Origin: Oscillospiraceae bacterium
GTDB taxonomy: Bacteria > Bacillota > Clostridia > Oscillospirales > CAG-272
Length of the DNA stretch: 64,000 bases
Assembly: GCA_015064255.1 (NCBI GenBank)
Contig: SVSP01000001.1
Coordinates: 62,001 to 126,000, forward strand
Reading direction: 5' to 3'
Shown: piece by piece, positions 18,150-28,317 of the stretch
Layout: each line of letters starts with the position of its first letter
Position numbering within the stretch: position 1 is the stretch's first letter
Notes under the pieces: generated by a model
Seen by the model: the letters and a program-made list of their open reading frames with translations, nothing else
Databases searched by the model: none
Told to the model about the DNA's origin: nothing
Program-made: the position numbers and the translations under genes

Positions 18150-19463
18150 TTAGACGTTCTCTATCTCAATGTAGAGAAGAGAGTTTTTCTCAACGGTAAG
18201 AATGGGAGAATAAGTATTTGCACTTGTTATCTCCTCGCGGATAAGCTTTCCGCTTGTTTCCCCGTCGAGCATATAGTAAGAGACCTTGCTTGTGCCCGAA
18301 AGACCGGAAATTTCTGCTTTCAGAGTTACCTTGTCAGTTACAGAATCGTCGTCGTTGTAGTTTACTATGAAAAATCCTTTTTTGCCGTTTCCCGAAGCAG
18401 ATACGGCGTGGATCTTTTCGCCCTCGACGGTAGATTCGGTCTCATTTTTCATTTCGTAAAGCTTGTTGAAGAAATAGAAAGGATAATAACCCTTGAGAGG
18501 TTTGCTTTCCATATCAAACATACCGTTCCAACGTGTGCCCGGACGAGCATCATAGTACATAAGCATATCAAGCTCGCTCTTCTGACCGAGCGCGATTACA
18601 GATGCAACGAAGGATGCACCCTTGATATTTGAGTGTTGATTAAGACTGTAAACGAAGTCATCTCCGCTCCAAGCCTTAACGTAGTTCCATTCGTTGAGAA
18701 TCTTTTCGCAATCAAAGCCGTACTTGTGGATAAGCTCGTTTACGGCATTTATTCTTCTTTCGTAATCCTCGGGGCAGGTACCGTAGCAGTGATAAGAGAA
18801 GAAATCCATAGGCGATCCGTGCTCTTTGACGTAAGCAAGGAAGTTTTCGTTGTAGACTTTCTGAGGGCCTGTTACGGCAGGTCCGCCGACCTTGATGTTC
18901 GGGAAGCACTTTTTAAGATGCTTTGCCGTGATATCGTAGAGCTCGAAAAACTGCTCGTTTGTACCTATCCAGCATTTGCCGTGAAGATCGGGCTCGTTCC
19001 AAATTTCCCAGTAGGTGAGATCGTAATTAAAGCCGTCTGCCCAGCCCTCTGTGTAGTGGCGGATTATGTGTTCGCATATCTGTGCCCACTTGAAGGGGTC
19101 CTTGGGCGCGTATATGTGGTATTTCTTGACCTCGTGCTCGATTCTGTTGCCCAGACGGTAGAAGACCTTTGCTCCGACGCTGAAGCACTCGGAAACGTAT
19201 TTGTCCGTGCAGGGAAAATCGTAAGATGCGGGATCGTTTACGTCTGCATCGAAATTCGGGAATACAGCCGAAATATCAACCGTGTGAGATCCTCCGTATG
19301 ATGCCGAGAAGGAGGCATCGTGATTTCTCGCAAAAGGAATGCCTGCTGCTCTGAAAAGCTCAAAGTTGTTTGTTCCGTAATGATTGGCGGGACCGTTGTT
19401 TACCGCGTGCATCGGCTTTATTTTGCCGACGATCTTTTCTGTATTAAACTTAACGGTGTTCAT
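18150..19463 (-). CDS. GH39-like glycoside hydrolase (beta-xylosidase family)
   Basis: The 437-residue product resembles GH39 (clan GH-A) enzymes: WEIWNEPD carries the probable acid/base E157 and KILNEWNY the probable nucleophile E258, at the beta-4 and beta-7 positions. A C-terminal beta-sandwich begins near 350. There is no signal peptide, so it would act on imported oligosaccharides, such as xylosides or iduronides. AAGGAGA precedes the ATG at 19463; an upstream in-frame start at 19496 has no site. The gene may be transcribed with the MATE gene 30 bases downstream. Confidence 0.8.
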   Translation of the reverse strand: MNTVKFNTEKIVGKIKPMHAVNNGPANHYGTNNFELFRAAGIPFARNHDASFSASYGGSHTVDISAVFPNFDADVNDPASYDFPCTDKYVSECFSVGAKVFYRLGNRIEHEVKKYHIYAPKDPFKWAQICEHIIRHYTEGWADGFNYDLTYWEIWNEPDLHGKCWIGTNEQFFELYDITAKHLKKCFPNIKVGGPAVTGPQKVYNENFLAYVKEHGSPMDFFSYHCYGTCPEDYERRINAVNELIHKYGFDCEKILNEWNYVKAWSGDDFVYSLNQHSNIKGASFVASVIALGQKSELDMLMYYDARPGTRWNGMFDMESKPLKGYYPFYFFNKLYEMKNETESTVEGEKIHAVSASGNGKKGFFIVNYNDDDSVTDKVTLKAEISGLSGTSKVSYYMLDGETSGKLIREEITSANTYSPILTVEKNSLLYIEIENV

Positions 19464-19514
19464 ATTTTTCTCCTTACGTATAAGATTGTTTGACACAAAA
19501 ATTTGTTCAGTAGC

Positions 19515-19542
19515 ATTTTATCATATTTGACGACAAAATCAA
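19515..19542 (-). promoter_or_regulatory. Promoter of the GH39-like gene
   Basis: Minus strand TTGATT (19537-19542) and TAAAAT (19515-19520), 16-base spacer. The rest of the 19464-19764 gap is AT-rich and also must hold the sigma-factor promoter; TTGAAA at 19695 with TATGAA at 19718 is a weak candidate. Confidence 0.5.
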
Positions 19543-19764
19543 TGGTATAATCGCACAATAAAAGACTTTGTAATATGTGCAATTTGCCAAAAGATAGTAT
19601 CTGTGTACAGATAACACCTTGATAAAAGCCGTAAGTAATGATAAAATAATAAAAATGAAAAAATTGAAAAAATTTTCAAAATCAATGTTGCGTTTTGAAA
19701 TTTTCGGTGTCTTTATGTATGAAAAGGATCCTTAAAAAATAATAAAGCGAAAGGAGATGTTTTT

Positions 19765-20325
19765 TTGGATGACGCGCGTATAGTAGAACTGTATTTTGCG
19801 AGAAACGAGAGCGCTATTCTCGAAACCGAGGCTAAATACGGGAACTACTGTCTGACGGTAGCACGAAACATTCTTTTAAGTGAAGAAGACTCAAAGGAGT
19901 GTTTGAACGATGCACTTATGCGGGTGTGGAATTCGATTCCGCCAACAAGACCAAACAGCTTGAAGGCTTTTATTGCGAAGATAACGCGAAATCTTGCATT
20001 TAACAGATATCGCGAAAACACGAGCAAAAAGCGAGGCGGCAGCGAGACCGAAATAGTGCTGTCCGAGCTTGAAGAATGTGTTCCGCACAGAGAAAACACA
20101 GAGAGTGAATATTCTGTGCGAGAGCTCGGAAGGACTATAAACAAGTTTTTGTACACACTTTCAGAGCGTGACTGCGATATTTTTCTGAAAAGATATTTTT
20201 ACGTTGTGAGTATTTCCGAGCTTGCCAAGGAATACGGCATAAAGGAAAATCAGATACGTACCATCCTTTCGCGCACAAAACAAAAGTTGAAATTGTATTT
20301 GGAAGAGGAGAATTTTTACATATGA
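19765..20325 (+). CDS. RNA polymerase sigma-70 family (ECF-like) factor
   Basis: The 186-residue product has sigma region 2 (about 25-90, with LNDALMRVWNSIP and ITRNLAFNRYRE) and region 4 (about 125-180, LSERDCDIFLKRYFYVVSISELAKEYGI, an HTH). It starts at TTG 19765 with AAAGGAGATG at 19750-19759. The stop overlaps the ATG of the next gene (ATGA), the usual sign of a sigma/anti-sigma pair. Its promoter targets are unknown. Confidence 0.88.
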   Translation: MDDARIVELYFARNESAILETEAKYGNYCLTVARNILLSEEDSKECLNDALMRVWNSIPPTRPNSLKAFIAKITRNLAFNRYRENTSKKRGGSETEIVLSELEECVPHRENTESEYSVRELGRTINKFLYTLSERDCDIFLKRYFYVVSISELAKEYGIKENQIRTILSRTKQKLKLYLEEENFYI

Positions 20326-21170
20326 ATAGCACTGAAATATTCGAAGCCCTCGGAGAAGTTGACGAAAAGCTTATCGCGCGTGCAGGGAAGGCTTCGGGAG
20401 TGAAAAACAGACGCGCCGTAATTCTGAAAAAGACTCTTGTTGCGGCGGCGTGTATGGCACTTGTCGTATCGCTTGCGGTAGGCGGAGTGATGATGATTGG
20501 GCGTGAGGATGTTGAAGTGCCCGAGAATCCGGGGGCGGATAATGGTGCGGAAGAAGAGCAGAAAGACAGCATTTCTCCTTATGCTAAAAAAAATTTTTCT
20601 ACACTCGATGAATTTGAAGCATACATTTATGATGAATCAAGCCAAGACAAGGACAATGTCCTCACAATTTTTCCGGAAAACTATATAGATTTCAGTTCTA
20701 TAATACCCGCCGATGAGTGGGAAAGTATTGTACTTCATGGGAAACGCACTCATTCATACGAAAGTTCATATCAGTTTTTGCACGATTCCGGTCTTTTGCT
20801 ATATTTTATACATTCAAAATCCCCGAAAACAACTGTAAGATATAGTGGAGTAATCGAAGACGATTTTCATAATGAACCTATATATCAAAGTCTAACCGAA
20901 ATAGAAAATATAGAAAAGCAGGGATATTATCGCTTTAATATAGGTGGTAATGAAATAATTTATGGAATCAAACCTAACGACAAACGGGTAAGCTATTATA
21001 TTGCTATTGTTGTCGAAGATTTTCATATTGAAATGGTAGGATTCTGTGCTGAAGATCCCGAAACAGATGCTCAAGAAGAATTATATAAGGCTTTAGCTCC
21101 TCAGTACGGTGCAACCGACGAGAGCGTTATCGAAATGCTTGACAAGATAAAAGCCCTTATACCGCAATAA
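20322..21170 (+). CDS. Anti-sigma-like membrane protein with extracytoplasmic domain
   Basis: The 282-residue product starts with MNSTEIFEALGEVDEKLI, an N-terminal motif common in Clostridia proteins encoded next to ECF-like sigma factors, then one transmembrane segment at about 38-59 and an acidic linker. The outer domain (about 85-282) contains YIDFSSIIPADEWE and ends ALAPQYGATDESVIEML. The same landmarks occur in the lipoprotein encoded next, so the two outer domains are homologous. By position it probably holds the sigma factor at the membrane; this is inference. Confidence 0.7.
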   Translation: MNSTEIFEALGEVDEKLIARAGKASGVKNRRAVILKKTLVAAACMALVVSLAVGGVMMIGREDVEVPENPGADNGAEEEQKDSISPYAKKNFSTLDEFEAYIYDESSQDKDNVLTIFPENYIDFSSIIPADEWESIVLHGKRTHSYESSYQFLHDSGLLLYFIHSKSPKTTVRYSGVIEDDFHNEPIYQSLTEIENIEKQGYYRFNIGGNEIIYGIKPNDKRVSYYIAIVVEDFHIEMVGFCAEDPETDAQEELYKALAPQYGATDESVIEMLDKIKALIPQ

Positions 21171-21202
21171 AAACACGACCACAGATAGAAAGGAGTAATT
21201 AT

Positions 21203-22321
21203 ATGAAAAAACTATGTATATTCTTAATACTGGTAGCATTACTCGCAGTAAGCTCAGGATGTGTCCCGAACGAAGAAGATACTTATAAAGACCTTGGTGA
21301 ACCCGAGATACCTGATATAGATGTAGACTACTCACGATATTTTCAAGATATCGACAGTTTTAAAAGTTATATAAATGATAAAGAAAAACAGTCGAAACAC
21401 TGTCCCATTGATGACGGAGTATATGTGGATTTCAGCTCTATACTTCCCGATTCCGAAATAGAAGAAATAGCAGCACGATATCATAATTGGTATGACGTTC
21501 GTTATTCTGTAAAAAACGATAGTATTTTTTACGGACTTTCTATTGCTTTTGTTACCACTCCTACCAGAGAAAAGTACGATTATAACGTAGAGGAAATGAT
21601 AAAGAGCGGCGCGTTAAACGAAACGCCGATCAAGAGTATAAGCGAGCTTAAGGATTATAAAGCGACAACGGCTTATACTTGGGTAGAGATTGGAGAATAT
21701 ACTCTTTTCTATCCCTATAATACTAATTATGATTTTCGCGAACCTGATAACGGGCATAAATTCGATAATTTCAGTGTGTTTATAAATGACTATCAGATTA
21801 CTATTCAATGGAATCACAAGTTAAGTGCAGACGACTACACCCCCGAACAATCCGAATTTCTGAGTGCTCTTGTTCCGGATTACGGCGCAACCAATGATAG
21901 CGTTATCGAAATGCTCAACAAAATCAAAGCCCTCATCCCCACAGGTGACGAAGCAAACGGTGCACAGATAAATGCAAGTGCCGACGCGTCTTTCGAACTT
22001 GATAGCACAAACCCAATTGACACACCTTCATCAGATGATAGCGGCAACTCGGAACAGACCGTGGGTGAAACTGTATCGGACACCGACATCGGAATAAACG
22101 AAGAGGAGGAATACCTCTATCCCGAAGATTACGAATTCCCTGTTATCCCCGGTATCTCTCCCGATTGGAAACCCAACCGCAACGGCAAATATCCATACAA
22201 GGACGGATATACAAAATATGAGTTGACTCTCATACTTGCCTGTGAGATTTTGATAGACTTCGGCGATCTGACCGATGAAGAGATAAGCAAGCTTGAATTC
22301 CGCTGTATCGAAGAAGATTAA
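21203..22321 (+). CDS. Lipoprotein sharing the outer domain of the anti-sigma-like protein
   Basis: A signal peptide with lipobox VSSGC (lipidated C20) starts the 372-residue product. Residues about 45-250 match the outer domain of the preceding gene: VDFSSILPDSEIE and ALVPDYGATNDSVIEML followed by the same KIKALIP. A low-complexity Ser/Thr/Asp linker (about 250-300) leads to a short C-terminal domain rich in Pro, Tyr and acidic residues that the other protein lacks. The family is not recognised. GAAAGGAG precedes the ATG, 32 bases from the previous stop, so the three genes form one operon. Confidence 0.75.
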   Translation: MKKLCIFLILVALLAVSSGCVPNEEDTYKDLGEPEIPDIDVDYSRYFQDIDSFKSYINDKEKQSKHCPIDDGVYVDFSSILPDSEIEEIAARYHNWYDVRYSVKNDSIFYGLSIAFVTTPTREKYDYNVEEMIKSGALNETPIKSISELKDYKATTAYTWVEIGEYTLFYPYNTNYDFREPDNGHKFDNFSVFINDYQITIQWNHKLSADDYTPEQSEFLSALVPDYGATNDSVIEMLNKIKALIPTGDEANGAQINASADASFELDSTNPIDTPSSDDSGNSEQTVGETVSDTDIGINEEEEYLYPEDYEFPVIPGISPDWKPNRNGKYPYKDGYTKYELTLILACEILIDFGDLTDEEISKLEFRCIEED

Positions 22322-22348
22322 AATGAAGAATAATTAAAATCTTCATAT

Positions 22349-22384
22349 AAAAAAGACAGAGAACTTGTAATTCTCTGTCTTTTT
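22349..22384. terminator. Bidirectional terminator between the lipoprotein and symporter genes
   Basis: AAAAGACAGAGAA (22351-22363) pairs with TTCTCTGTCTTTT (22371-22383), with A and T tracts on both sides. Confidence 0.85.
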
Positions 22385-22398
22385 GTATTGTCGGGAAA

Positions 22399-23913
22399 TT
22401 ATTCTTCCTCGTTTTCTCCCTCTTCCTGCATCTTCTGGATGTCGTCAAATACAGAATACATAGGCTTTATTCCCGGTTTCTTTCTTATCTTTCTGTCGAT
22501 GTAGTTGTTCGTTATCTTTACAACGAGCCACGAAAGCGAAAGTACACCGATAAGGTTGGGGATCGCCATAAGACCGTTGAATGTGTCCGAAAGGTCGATG
22601 GCGAGAGTTGCGTCAAGTGTTGCGCTGACAAGGATCATAGCAACAAATACGAACTTGTATATAAAGAGCGATTTTGTTCCGAAGAGATACTGCCAAGCGA
22701 TAGTTCCGTACTGGCTCCATCCGAGTACTGTGGAGAAAGCAAAGAGTGTGATCGCGATTGCCATAAATACGCCGCCGAATGCTCCGAAGTTTTCGGTGAA
22801 TGCTTTTGTTGCAAGACCGAGTTTTGTGAGTCCGTCGACAGCCGCGCCGGTGTCGAGATTTACGAGTCCGCTTGTGAGAATAACGAGTGCTGTAAGTGTG
22901 CAGACTATGATAGTGTCAAAAAATACTTCGAAAATACCCCACGCACCTTGAATAGCGGGTTCTTTTACGTTGGAAGAGGAGTGTACCATAACAGAAGAAC
23001 CGAGACCTGCTTCGTTGGAAAATACGCCGCGCTTGAAGCCCCAAGTAATAGCCTGTGCAACAACAGAACCTGTTATACCTCCGGTTGCCGCCTTGAAGTT
23101 GAACGCGCCCTTGAATATAGAAGCAAATGCAGGACCGATCATATCTGCGTTCATTATTATTATGACTACAGCACCGATTATGTAGAAGAGTGCCATAAAA
23201 GGAACTATTCTTTCGTTTACCTTCGCAACTCTCTTAAGACCGCCGATAATAACAAGGGCAGCTACTATCATAAGCACGATACCTATGACCCAAGGAAGCC
23301 ACTTTTCAGATCCATCGATGGTTACGATCTCACCAACACTTTCTGTGATGGATGCAACCTGACCCATATTACCGATACCGAAAGATGCGAGAAGTGCGAA
23401 AACAGAGAAGAGGATAGCGAGAATTTTTCCGATGAGCTTACAGTGCTTGAATGAGCCGAGACCGTCGCGCAGATAATACATCGCACCGCCTGCCCAGTCG
23501 CCGTTTGCATTCTTTCTGCGGTAGTAGATGCCGAGAACATTTTCTGCGTAGTTTGTCATCATACCGAAGATAGCGGCGATCCACATCCAGAATACCGCAC
23601 CCGGTCCGCCCATTGTAATAGCAAGGGCGATACCTGCAATATTACCGGTTCCTATCGTTGCGGAAAGCGCGGTACAAAGCGCCTGGAACTGCGAGATTGA
23701 ATGCTTGTCACTGTTTTTGAGAATGTCTTTTTTCTTGAAGAGCGATCCAATCGTTTCTTTTATAACGTGACCGAAGTGTGTGAATTGGAAGAACTTTGTC
23801 ATTATCGTTACGATAATGCCTGTTCCTACGAGCAGAACGAGCGCGGGAATACCCCATACGACGCTATTGACTGCAGAGTTAATGTTTGAAATGATTTCTA
23901 AGATTTTTTCCAT
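22399..23913 (-). CDS. Sodium:alanine/glycine symporter, AGCS family
   Basis: The 504-residue product has about ten hydrophobic segments and AGCS signatures: VVWGIPALVLLVGTGI at the N-terminus, ALSATIGTGNIAGIALAITMGGPGAVFWMW near 85-115, and KRGVFSNEAGLGSS. These carriers import alanine or glycine with Na+. The tandem glycine riboswitch upstream indicates that glycine is the regulating ligand and a likely substrate. The ribosome site AAGAAAGGAAAT is rather far from the ATG. Confidence 0.93.
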   Translation of the reverse strand: MEKILEIISNINSAVNSVVWGIPALVLLVGTGIIVTIMTKFFQFTHFGHVIKETIGSLFKKKDILKNSDKHSISQFQALCTALSATIGTGNIAGIALAITMGGPGAVFWMWIAAIFGMMTNYAENVLGIYYRRKNANGDWAGGAMYYLRDGLGSFKHCKLIGKILAILFSVFALLASFGIGNMGQVASITESVGEIVTIDGSEKWLPWVIGIVLMIVAALVIIGGLKRVAKVNERIVPFMALFYIIGAVVIIIMNADMIGPAFASIFKGAFNFKAATGGITGSVVAQAITWGFKRGVFSNEAGLGSSVMVHSSSNVKEPAIQGAWGIFEVFFDTIIVCTLTALVILTSGLVNLDTGAAVDGLTKLGLATKAFTENFGAFGGVFMAIAITLFAFSTVLGWSQYGTIAWQYLFGTKSLFIYKFVFVAMILVSATLDATLAIDLSDTFNGLMAIPNLIGVLSLSWLVVKITNNYIDRKIRKKPGIKPMYSVFDDIQKMQEEGENEEE

Positions 23914-23960
23914 TTTTATTCTTTTATTTCCTTTCTTTTATATTGTTATGTTAAAGTTAA

Positions 23961-24011
23961 AAATGAACAAAATAAAACCGTAGCTCTGATAAACATTACT
24001 CGAGCCACGGT
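23961..24011 (-). terminator. Candidate expression-platform terminator of the glycine riboswitch
   Basis: On the minus strand ACCGTGGCTC pairs with GAGCTACGGT (ten pairs, one G-U) and is followed by TTTTATTTTGTT, about 50 bases before the symporter ATG. Termination here would be controlled by the upstream aptamers. Confidence 0.7.
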
Positions 24012-24071
24012 AAAAAGCATAATAATACAAAACAGCATCAGAAAATAAAATACTGCATAGTGTAATACCGC

Positions 24072-24240
24072 AGCTCCGTCCTTTTGCCTGAGAGATTTAC
24101 CGTACGCTGTACGGCTTGCACCTTCGGCCCCCGATCTAACGGGCTTCTTCAGAGCTTTATCCGCCGACAGTCCATGCTAAAACAAGCACCTGAGAGTTTT
24201 ACTCCTTCGGTCAGCATAAAAAATGCTATCTCCTGCCGGT
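24072..24240 (-). ncRNA. Tandem glycine riboswitch (two aptamers)
   Basis: Read on the minus strand, the leader shows the glycine aptamer core twice. The first (about 24175-24240) has GGAGATAGC, GACCGAAGGAGTAAAACTC and TCAGG. The second (about 24072-24160) has GGCCGAAGGTGCAAGCC, CTCTCAGGC and AAAAGGACGGAGC. Such tandem riboswitches usually regulate glycine cleavage or transport genes. Here the regulated gene is the AGCS symporter, and a terminator hairpin at 23961-24011 may be the switch. Confidence 0.9.
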
Positions 24241-24273
24241 TTCATATTAACTACTTGAAAATAATATGATGAC

Positions 24274-24302
24274 ATTGTACTACTTACAGCTCCGATTGTC
24301 AA
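24274..24302 (-). promoter_or_regulatory. Promoter of the riboswitch-symporter transcript
   Basis: Minus strand TTGACA (24297-24302) and TACAAT (24274-24279), 17-base spacer; a near-consensus sigma-A promoter just upstream of the first aptamer. Confidence 0.8.
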
Positions 24303-24476
24303 GAGGAAATCGACATTTTTTGTCATTTTTTTGAATTTTATATAAATGTCTGCTCATTTAAGCACCCCGAGTGCCGATATCGAAACGGACAAAAGGTTGA
24401 AAAGACTCTTGTTTACAAAAAATTCATAAAAAATGCTATATTTATATCTAAATTTATGGTAGATTTATATCGTAGT

Positions 24477-24503
24477 TTGGCACTCGCGATATCTGAGTGC
24501 TAA
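24477..24503 (+). promoter_or_regulatory. CIRCE operator (HrcA binding site)
   Basis: TTGGCACTC-N9-GAGTGCTAA differs from the CIRCE consensus TTAGCACTC-N9-GAGTGCTAA at one position. It lies 29 bases before hrcA, so HrcA represses its own operon including grpE, dnaK and probably dnaJ. The promoter must lie in the AT-rich 24400-24476; no single pair is convincing. Confidence 0.93.
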
Positions 24504-24532
24504 ATTGATAAAAAGTAAAGGATGCCGAAAAG

Positions 24533-25618
24533 ATGAGCGAAATACTCAGTGAAAGAAAAAAGAATATTCTTAAGGCTGTTATTGAGGAATATATTTCTTC
24601 GGGAGAACCGATAGGATCAAAGTTTCTTGCATCTCTCGACGGTATCTCTCTCTCGCCCGCGACACTTCGAAACGAGATGTCGGAGCTTACCGAAATGGGA
24701 TATCTTATTCAGCCGCATACCTCGGCGGGAAGAATTCCTTCTGAGCAGGGTTACAGATTTTACGTTGATTCTCTTATGCAGAGCTATGACCTCACAACAA
24801 GCGAGATGAATAAGCTTAACGAGATGCTCCGCGATAAAGAAGAGCAGCTTGATAAGATAATCGACTCGGCGGGCCGCCTTATGGCTTCGCTTACGAACTA
24901 TCCCGCAATTTCGGTCAAAGCGGTAAACAAAGTAAATAAGGTGCTGAAATTCAGTTTGCTGTATGCGGACGATTTTCACTTCCTTCTTATAATGATACTG
25001 CCGCAGAATGAGGTAAAGACAAAGACTGTTCGCTCAAGCTTCCCGCTTACCGAGGAAGGTCTGCTTGCACTGCAGAATGCACTTAATAAGTATCTTGTAA
25101 ACGTACGTCTTGAGGCTCTTACTCTTGCACAGATGATGGAGCTTGAAAATATGCTCGGCATTTACGGCTCGCTTATCACTCCGATAGTTAAGTGCGTGTA
25201 CGAGGCGCTCGGTGAGGACTCAAACGGCAACGTAAGAGTTGACGGAGTTGACAGACTTCTCGGATATCCCGAATATTCAAGCGTGGATAAGCTTCGCTCG
25301 GTGCTAAGTACTCTCGAACAAAAGGATTCGCTTCTTGAGCTTGTGGAGAATACCGACGAAAACGGAGTGAGCGTATTTATCGGCTCGGAAAATACGGTCA
25401 AAACGATGGGTGACTCTACTCTGATACTCAAGACGATATCGATAGACGGCAAGAAGGTCGGAGCAATAGGTGTTATAGGTCCTTGCAGAATGGATTATTC
25501 AAAGGTTATCTCAACCGTGGATCAACTCGTTCAAAGTATAACCGAGCATATGCACCCGACATTACCAACTAATTTGCTTCCCGAAAAGGGAATGACAGAA
25601 GGAGAAGAAAATGACTGA
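24533..25618 (+). CDS. hrcA: Heat-inducible transcription repressor HrcA
   Basis: HrcA binds CIRCE and represses chaperone genes; GroEL normally keeps it active. The 361-residue product has an N-terminal winged helix (ERKKNILKAVIEEYISSGEPIGSK), the LSPATLRNEMSELTEMGYL recognition region near 40, and a GAF-like domain with a C-terminal IGVIGPCRMDYSKVISTV motif. Its first codons follow a CIRCE element. The end overlaps grpE by 8 bases. Confidence 0.97.
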   Translation: MSEILSERKKNILKAVIEEYISSGEPIGSKFLASLDGISLSPATLRNEMSELTEMGYLIQPHTSAGRIPSEQGYRFYVDSLMQSYDLTTSEMNKLNEMLRDKEEQLDKIIDSAGRLMASLTNYPAISVKAVNKVNKVLKFSLLYADDFHFLLIMILPQNEVKTKTVRSSFPLTEEGLLALQNALNKYLVNVRLEALTLAQMMELENMLGIYGSLITPIVKCVYEALGEDSNGNVRVDGVDRLLGYPEYSSVDKLRSVLSTLEQKDSLLELVENTDENGVSVFIGSENTVKTMGDSTLILKTISIDGKKVGAIGVIGPCRMDYSKVISTVDQLVQSITEHMHPTLPTNLLPEKGMTEGEEND

Positions 25619-26177
25619 AGAAAATAAGATAAACGAAGCCGAGGAAACTACCGAGGCTTGCGAAAAAGAGTCACAGGAAAACGAGGCTTGCGACGAAAAG
25701 GGCTGTAAATCGGATAAAAAGCTTAAAAAAGAGAATTCGGCTCTCAAAGAGGAAAACGAAAAGCTTGCAAAGGCACTTGAAGAAGAAAAGGATAAGTATT
25801 TAAGACTTGCGGCTGAATACGATAACTTCCGCCGCCGCAGTCAGAAGGAAAAGGAACAGATCTATTCGGATTCATATGCCGACATTATTGAACAGCTTCT
25901 CCCGATCATAGATAACTTCGAAATGGCAAGAAACTTCAGCGAAGGCGATAAGCTTGCCGAGGGTGTGAAGATGATACTCAGTCAGGCGTCCGACGTTTTC
26001 GAAAAAATGGGCGTGACAGAGATCGAAACAAAAATCTTTGACCCTAACGTGCATAACGCAGTAATGCATATAGAAGACGACTCTTACGGAGAAGGCGAAA
26101 TAGTCGAGGTTTTCCGTAAAGGATATCGCAGAGGCGATAAAGTAATCAGATATGCTATGGTTAAAGTAGCAAACTAA
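25611..26177 (+). CDS. grpE: Nucleotide exchange factor GrpE
   Basis: GrpE releases ADP from DnaK. The 188-residue product has a charged, Glu/Lys-rich N-terminal tail, a long dimer coiled coil (about 40-85), the YLRLAAEYDNFRRRSQKE motif, and the C-terminal beta domain ending VHNAVMHIEDD and VFRKGYRRGDKVIRYAMVKVAN. It overlaps hrcA by 8 bases and precedes dnaK by 77. Confidence 0.96.
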   Translation: MTEENKINEAEETTEACEKESQENEACDEKGCKSDKKLKKENSALKEENEKLAKALEEEKDKYLRLAAEYDNFRRRSQKEKEQIYSDSYADIIEQLLPIIDNFEMARNFSEGDKLAEGVKMILSQASDVFEKMGVTEIETKIFDPNVHNAVMHIEDDSYGEGEIVEVFRKGYRRGDKVIRYAMVKVAN

Positions 26178-26248
26178 GCATAAACCAAGCCAATAATATA
26201 ATAAAATATATAAAGAAAATATTTAAAATCATTTTTATCGGAGGATAA

Positions 26249-28093
<1,845 letters not shown>

Positions 28094-28099
28094 TGTTTG

Positions 28100-28290
28100 C
28101 TTAGGGCTCTGCCCTAAGAACCCGCTAAGAAACTTTTTGAAAAGAAGTTTAAAACGATTTGCACACAAATCATTTAAGAACTTCAAAAACTTTACTTGAA
28201 GTTTTTGAGTGGTTGTATTGGAGCGAAGCTCCAAAAAATAAAAAATATATCGGGGAAGATAAGAAATTTGTCTTCCCCGATAGGTGCGAA
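28100..28290 (+). repeat. Palindromic intergenic element between dnaK and dnaJ
   Basis: Six bases after the dnaK stop the spacer opens with CTTAGGGC-TCT-GCCCTAAG (28100-28118), then AACCCGCTAAGAAACTTTTTG, a second region with CAAAAACTTTACT as in the 15 kb array, a GGAGC-GAA-GCTCC hairpin (about 28219-28231), and a long stem ATCGGGGAAGA / TCTTCCCCGAT (about 28250-28282). It shares GCCCTAAGAACCCGC with the element at 41342-41392. It may reduce dnaJ expression relative to dnaK. Confidence 0.7.
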
Positions 28291-28317
28291 AATCAAAATA
28301 AAGGAGATTTACGCTTT

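Noticed and set aside
24352-24380. A second CIRCE site near GCACCCCGAGTGC
   Set aside because: The half-sites lack the 9-base spacing and the TTA/TAA ends of CIRCE.
28159-28317. Longer N-terminus of DnaJ
   Set aside because: The upstream codons lie in the palindromic spacer; J domains begin directly with the YYEVLG strand, and AAGGAG fits the ATG at 28318.
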